A DNA stretch of 64,000 bases, taken from the NCBI RefSeq assembly GCF_013004595.1, contig NZ_JABEMC010000004.1, positions 186,001 to 250,000 on the forward strand, read 5' to 3'. The translations under genes and the position numbers were made by a program. Positions 60,364 to 64,000 of this stretch are shown one piece after another. The notes under the pieces were generated by a model. It had not been told where the DNA came from, searched no databases, and saw nothing but the letters and a program-made list of their open reading frames with translations. Every line of letters begins with the position of its first letter. Positions within the stretch are counted from its first letter, which is position 1. Source of the DNA: Brevibacterium luteolum. GTDB taxonomy: Bacteria; Actinomycetota; Actinomycetes; Actinomycetales; Brevibacteriaceae.

Positions 60364-61547
60364 TTGGGCAGGTCCTTAAACGGCAGGTCTTTGTCGGTGC
60401 GGTGTTCGCCGGGCAGGCCGAGGACGCGTTCGGCGATGATGTTGCGGATGATCTCGCTGGTCCCGCCTTCGATCGAGTTGCCTTTGGCGCGCAGGTACCG
60501 GTAGACCGGCGTGCGGCCGGTCATCGAGTAGTGCTCGGGCCGGCGCATCCCGTAGCTGTCGTGGCGCAGCCCGTCGACACCGCGCATGCGCACATCGAGA
60601 GCCGAGAGCTGCTGAGCGTTGCGGGCGAATGACAGCTTCGCACCCGAGCCTTCGGGTCCGGGCTGGCCGGCGGCGACCTGCTGGGCGGTGCGCTCTGCGA
60701 GCATCCGGGCGGTCTCGGACTCGACCCACAGGCGCATGAGCTCATCGTGCAGCAGCGGGTCGCGGACCTCGGGCTGTTCGCGCCAGGCCTTCGTCACAAC
60801 CCCGAGCATGCCGCCTTCCCGGGGTGCTCCCCCGCCGATGGCGACCCGTTCGTTATTCAGCGTCGTGTTCGCGATCTTCCAGCCCTCACCGGGCTCACCG
60901 AGCCGCATCGAGGCAGGCACGGGCACATCGGTGAGGAAGACTTCGTTGAACTCGGCCTCACCGGTGATCTGGCGCAGCCCACGGGTCTCGACACCGGGGG
61001 CGTACATGTCGAGCAGGAAGTAGCTCAGCCCACGGTGCTTGGGCACGGTCGGGTCGGTGCGGGCGATGAGGATCGCGAGATCGGCGTTGTGCGCTCCGGA
61101 GGTCCACACCTTCTGCCCGGTCACGCGGTAGGTGTCCCCGTCGAGGACGGCCTTCGTGGCGACGGCGGCGAGGTCGGAGCCGGCGCCGGGTTCGCTGAAG
61201 AGCTGGCAGACGATCGTCTCGAGCGTGTAGATGCGTTTGAGCCACGTCTTCTGCTCATCAGTGCCGTAGCCGGCGATCGTCGGGGCGGCCATGCCGAAGC
61301 CGATCGCGTTGTCGTGCCGGTCTGGGCGGTGCAGTCCGGCGGCGTCGACGGCGGCATCGGCGTAGTCCTGCAGGCTCGCCGAGACGCCGAGGCCGCCGGC
61401 GCCTGGCGGGAAGTTCACCCAGGCCAGGCCGTGGTCGTAGAGCAGTCCGGCGTGCGCGGCCTTCGACTCGGCGTCGGCGCCGGTGAGCCCGGCGGCCGCG
61501 GCTGTGGCTGCCGCGACCGCCTCGTCAATGCGTGCGTGTTCGCTCAC
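60360..61547 (-). CDS. acyl-CoA dehydrogenase, catalytic partner
   Basis: The 395-residue product has the FAD/substrate blocks LFSEPGAGSDLAAV (near 115) and VTGQKVWTSGAH, and the C-terminal NSIEGGTSEIIRN (near 355) with the probable catalytic Glu. It starts five bases before the end of the SDR gene upstream and overlaps the small partner by ATGA. The pair probably introduces the first double bond into an acyl-CoA. Confidence 0.91.
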   Translation of the reverse strand: MSEHARIDEAVAAATAAAAGLTGADAESKAAHAGLLYDHGLAWVNFPPGAGGLGVSASLQDYADAAVDAAGLHRPDRHDNAIGFGMAAPTIAGYGTDEQKTWLKRIYTLETIVCQLFSEPGAGSDLAAVATKAVLDGDTYRVTGQKVWTSGAHNADLAILIARTDPTVPKHRGLSYFLLDMYAPGVETRGLRQITGEAEFNEVFLTDVPVPASMRLGEPGEGWKIANTTLNNERVAIGGGAPREGGMLGVVTKAWREQPEVRDPLLHDELMRLWVESETARMLAERTAQQVAAGQPGPEGSGAKLSFARNAQQLSALDVRMRGVDGLRHDSYGMRRPEHYSMTGRTPVYRYLRAKGNSIEGGTSEIIRNIIAERVLGLPGEHRTDKDLPFKDLPK

Positions 61548-61551
61548 CAGG

Positions 61552-62304
61552 TCAGTCCTTGGGTCCGCCGGCGACGTAGATGACCTGGCCGGAGACGAAG
61601 CCGGCTCCTTCGCTGGCGAGGAACGATGCGGTGTGGGCGATGTCCTCGGGCTTGCCGGAGCGGGCGACCGGGATCTGGCTGACGGCCATGGCGACGAAGT
61701 CGTCGAACTCGACGCCGACGCGCTCGGCGGTCGCCTTCGTCATATCGGTTTCGATGAAGCCCGGGGCGATCGCGTTGGCGGTGACGCCGAACTTGCCGAG
61801 CTCAATCGCATACGTCTTCGTCATCCCCTGGATGCCGGCCTTGGCGGCCGAGTAGTTCGTCTGTCCGCGGTTGCCCAGCGCCGAGGTCGAGGACATCGAG
61901 ATGATGCGGCCGAACTTCTGCTCGACCATATGGGACTGGCAGGCCTTGGTCATGAGGAAGTTGCCGGTCAGGTGGACGTCGAGGACCTTGGTGAAGTCGG
62001 CCGGGGTCATCTTGAACAGCAGGTTGTCCTTGATGATGCCGGCGTTGTTGACGAGCACAGTCGGGGCGCCGAGCTCCTCAGCGGTGCGCTGAACGGCGGC
62101 GTTGGCCTGGTCCTCATCGGTGATGTCGGCACCGATGCCGATGGCCTGTCCGCCGGTTGCGCCGATGCGGGCGACGACATCGCTGCAGGCGTCTTCGCTC
62201 AGGTCGACGACGGCGACCTTCATGCCGTCGGCGGCCAGCCGCTCGGCGATCGCGGCGCCGATGCCGCGGGCGCCTCCGGTGACGATGGCGGTGCGCTGGG
62301 TCAT
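61552..62304 (-). CDS. FabG-like short-chain dehydrogenase
   Basis: The 250-residue SDR has the NAD(P) motif TGGARGIG (residues 9-16), NNAG, catalytic Ser in SMSSTSA, and Tyr/Lys in YSAAK. It is close to 3-oxoacyl-ACP reductases, but in this cluster it more likely oxidises 3-hydroxyacyl-CoA. I chose the ATG at 62304 with GAAGGAG five bases upstream. Confidence 0.9.
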   Translation of the reverse strand: MTQRTAIVTGGARGIGAAIAERLAADGMKVAVVDLSEDACSDVVARIGATGGQAIGIGADITDEDQANAAVQRTAEELGAPTVLVNNAGIIKDNLLFKMTPADFTKVLDVHLTGNFLMTKACQSHMVEQKFGRIISMSSTSALGNRGQTNYSAAKAGIQGMTKTYAIELGKFGVTANAIAPGFIETDMTKATAERVGVEFDDFVAMAVSQIPVARSGKPEDIAHTASFLASEGAGFVSGQVIYVAGGPKD

Positions 62305-62350
62305 AAGTTCTCCTTCAGGTTCGGGGTGTGTGGTCAGGTGGTTGTCCGGG

Positions 62351-63556
62351 TCAGGATGCGTACTTGCGCAGCTCACGGCGGGCGATGGTCATCTTGTGGA
62401 CCTCATCGGCGCCGTCGACGATCCGCAGGGTGCGGGCGTGGGCGTACATCTCGGCCAGTGGGAAGTCGTCGGTGACGCCGGCTCCACCGTGGACCTGGAT
62501 CGCTCGGTCGATGACGCTCAGGGCGACCTTCGGCGCTGCGACCTTGATCTCGGAGATGAGGTTGCGGGCCTCCTTGTTGCCGACCTTGTCCATCATGTCA
62601 GCGGCATGCAGGGTCAGCAGGCGGGCCTGGTCGATGTCGACGCGGGATTCGGCGATCCAGTCCTGAATGTTGTCTTTGGCTGCCAGCGGCTCGCCGAAGA
62701 CCACCCGTTCATGGGCGCGGCGGCACATGGATTCCAGAGCGCGTTCGGCCATGCCGATGGCGCGCATGCAATGGTGGATGCGGCCAGGACCGAGGCGGGC
62801 CTGGGAGATCGCGAATCCCTCGCCTTCGCCCTTGAGCACGTCCTTGGCCTCGACGCGCACATCGGTGAAGGTCACTTCGGCGTGGCTTTCGCGGTCAAGA
62901 TAGCCGAACACCGGCAGGGAGCGGACGATCTCGACACCGGGGGCGTCGGTGGGCACGACCATCATCGACTGCTGGCGGTGCTTCTCGGCGTTCGGGTCGG
63001 TCTTGCCCATGACGATGAGGACCGTGCAGTCCGGGCGGGCGCCATTGGAGGTGAACCATTTGCGGCCGTTGAGGAGGTAGCCGTCGCCGTCCTTCTCCAT
63101 GCGCATCTCGATGTTGGTGGCATCCGAGCTGGCCACAGCCGGTTCGGTCATCGCGAACCCGGAGGCGATCTCACCGTCGAGCAGCGGGCGCAGGTACTTC
63201 TCCTTGTGCTCATCGGTGCCGAAGAGCGTGAGAACCTCCATGTTGCCAGTGTCGGGGGCGTTGCAGTTCGTCGCCTCAGGCGCCAGGTTCGGTGAACGGC
63301 CCATGATCTCGGCCAGTGGGGCGTATTCGAGGTTCGTCAGGCCCGGGCCCCATTCCTCGTGCGGGTGGAAGAGGTTCCACAGTCCTCGGGATCGGGCTTC
63401 GCCCTTGAGCTCCTGGAGGATCGGCGGGACGGCATGCGGGTCATCCTGGGCTGCCATCTGCTCGCGGTAGACGGGTTCGGCTGGATAGATGTGGGAGTCC
63501 ATGAAGGACTCCAGCTTCTCGCGCAGCTCCTTGGCGCGGTCGGTCTCGTCGAACAT
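62351..63556 (-). CDS. acyl-CoA dehydrogenase
   Basis: The 401-residue product is a third acyl-CoA dehydrogenase of the ACAD11/phosphotransferase-partner type: [28 protein letters not shown] (near 130), [12 protein letters not shown] and [19 protein letters not shown], ending [16 protein letters not shown]. It starts at ATG 63556 with AAAGG upstream. A longer reading to 63862 is a shadow of the next gene. It probably acts on a different chain length from the pair downstream. Confidence 0.91.
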   Translation of the reverse strand: MFDETDRAKELREKLESFMDSHIYPAEPVYREQMAAQDDPHAVPPILQELKGEARSRGLWNLFHPHEEWGPGLTNLEYAPLAEIMGRSPNLAPEATNCNAPDTGNMEVLTLFGTDEHKEKYLRPLLDGEIASGFAMTEPAVASSDATNIEMRMEKDGDGYLLNGRKWFTSNGARPDCTVLIVMGKTDPNAEKHRQQSMMVVPTDAPGVEIVRSLPVFGYLDRESHAEVTFTDVRVEAKDVLKGEGEGFAISQARLGPGRIHHCMRAIGMAERALESMCRRAHERVVFGEPLAAKDNIQDWIAESRVDIDQARLLTLHAADMMDKVGNKEARNLISEIKVAAPKVALSVIDRAIQVHGGAGVTDDFPLAEMYAHARTLRIVDGADEVHKMTIARRELRKYAS

Positions 63557-63570
63557 CGCTGGCCTTTCTC

Positions 63571-64000
63571 TCAGGTGTTCTCGTGTGTGCGGGCCTCGGC
63601 TTTGAGCCGGACCTGGTAGCGGCGCATGCCGCGCAGCCATCGGTCGTAGTCGGAGCCCTTCATCTGGAACATCTCGGCGACTTCCGGGTGGGGCAGGATG
63701 AGGAACGTGCCGTCGTGGATCGCGTCCATGACGCAGGTGGCGACGTATTCGGGACTGAGCACCTCGCCGGATTCGGCGACCGAGCGGCTGGCAACGCGTT
63801 CGGCGGGGTCCTCGCTGTCGAGCCCGGCCATGAGCAGTTCGGTGCGCACGCCCATCGGGCACAGGCAGGCGACCTGGATGCCGTCATCGCCGTAGGTGAT
63901 GGACAGCCATTCGGCGAAGGCGAGCGCGGCGTGCTTGGACACCGCGTAGCCGGCCTGCCCGATCTGGGTCAGCAGGCCCGCCGCCGAGGCGGTGGAGACG
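63571..64000 (-). CDS. short-chain dehydrogenase, C-terminal part (cut by window end)
   Basis: Only the C-terminal 142 residues are inside the window. The reading frame is open to position 64000. It shows the catalytic STASAAG and YAVSK (just inside the edge), then [12 protein letters not shown] and a 70-residue tail, typical of a classical SDR oxidoreductase. It lies 14 bases upstream of the acyl-CoA dehydrogenase gene and is probably in the same operon. The N-terminal cofactor motif is outside. Confidence 0.85.
   Translation of the reverse strand, partial: VSTASAAGLLTQIGQAGYAVSKHAALAFAEWLSITYGDDGIQVACLCPMGVRTELLMAGLDSEDPAERVASRSVAESGEVLSPEYVATCVMDAIHDGTFLILPHPEVAEMFQMKGSDYDRWLRGMRRYQVRLKAEARTHENT

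Noticed and set aside
1..64000. Prophage, insertion sequence, integron or genomic island
   Set aside because: No transposase, integrase, phage gene, flanking direct repeats or marked change in base composition was seen. Synteny with other actinobacteria runs through most of the window.

Overview
The window comes from the chromosome of a high-GC actinobacterium. The evidence is uniformly GC-rich codon use, a complete actinobacterial division and wall (dcw) cluster with no ftsA, SepF, a Wag31-type DivIVA, a PASTA-domain kinase, and an MurE with the meso-diaminopimelate signature (DNPR). Gene order from divIVA through aroG closely follows the Mycobacterium tuberculosis Rv2145c-Rv2178c block. A second block (43.6-47.8 kb) follows Rv1823-Rv1829. 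There are no mycolic-acid genes, and the style is that of Micrococcales. Brevibacterium is my best guess, but that is inference from gene content only. I see no prophage, insertion sequence or CRISPR array.

Layout. (1) 0.1-2.4 kb: a HelD-family helicase that recycles RNA polymerase. (2) 2.6-8.0 kb, minus strand: dnaE, hisD, nrdR. (3) 8.1-28.8 kb, minus strand: mraZ, rsmH, ftsL-like, ftsI, murE, murF, mraY, murD, ftsW, murG, murC, ftsQ, ftsZ, pgeF, sepF, yggT, divIVA, lspA, rluD. Most neighbours overlap by 1-4 bases or lie a few bases apart. (4) 29.2-33.6 kb, plus strand and divergent from mraZ: a moxR / DUF58 / transglutaminase operon. (5) 33.9-43.5 kb: a DUF3040 protein, DNA polymerase IV, an acidic lipoprotein, a polyprenyl synthase, an Rv2175c-like DNA-binding protein, a LysM/lytic transglycosylase coupled to a PASTA kinase, threonine aldolase and class II DAHP synthase. 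(6) 43.6-47.8 kb, minus strand: DUF881 / Sbp / DUF881 / gcvH / FHA protein / DUF151 nuclease. (7) A tRNA-Pro(GGG) with its terminator, a DedA-like membrane protein, and then a 4-kb membrane NRPS of the Pls (epsilon-poly-lysine synthetase) type, translationally coupled to an M1 aminopeptidase. (8) 54.2-64.0 kb, minus strand: a GNAT, a MATE transporter and a fatty-acid or side-chain beta-oxidation cluster (CoA ligase, thiolase, three acyl-CoA dehydrogenases, two SDRs, the last cut by the window edge).

How the parts work together. Blocks 3-5 make, polymerise and regulate peptidoglycan and septation: Mur ligases build lipid I/II, FtsW and FtsI polymerise and cross-link, FtsZ, SepF and DivIVA place the machine, and the PASTA kinase probably senses wall fragments. 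Block 7 is the most distinctive part. Its synthetase-plus-peptidase pair resembles the pls-pld locus that makes and degrades epsilon-poly-lysine, and a hand-read adenylation code looks lysine-like. The other strong signals are an array of MraZ-box-like repeats facing moxR, and a shared 10-base element at nearly equal distance upstream of sepF and ftsZ.
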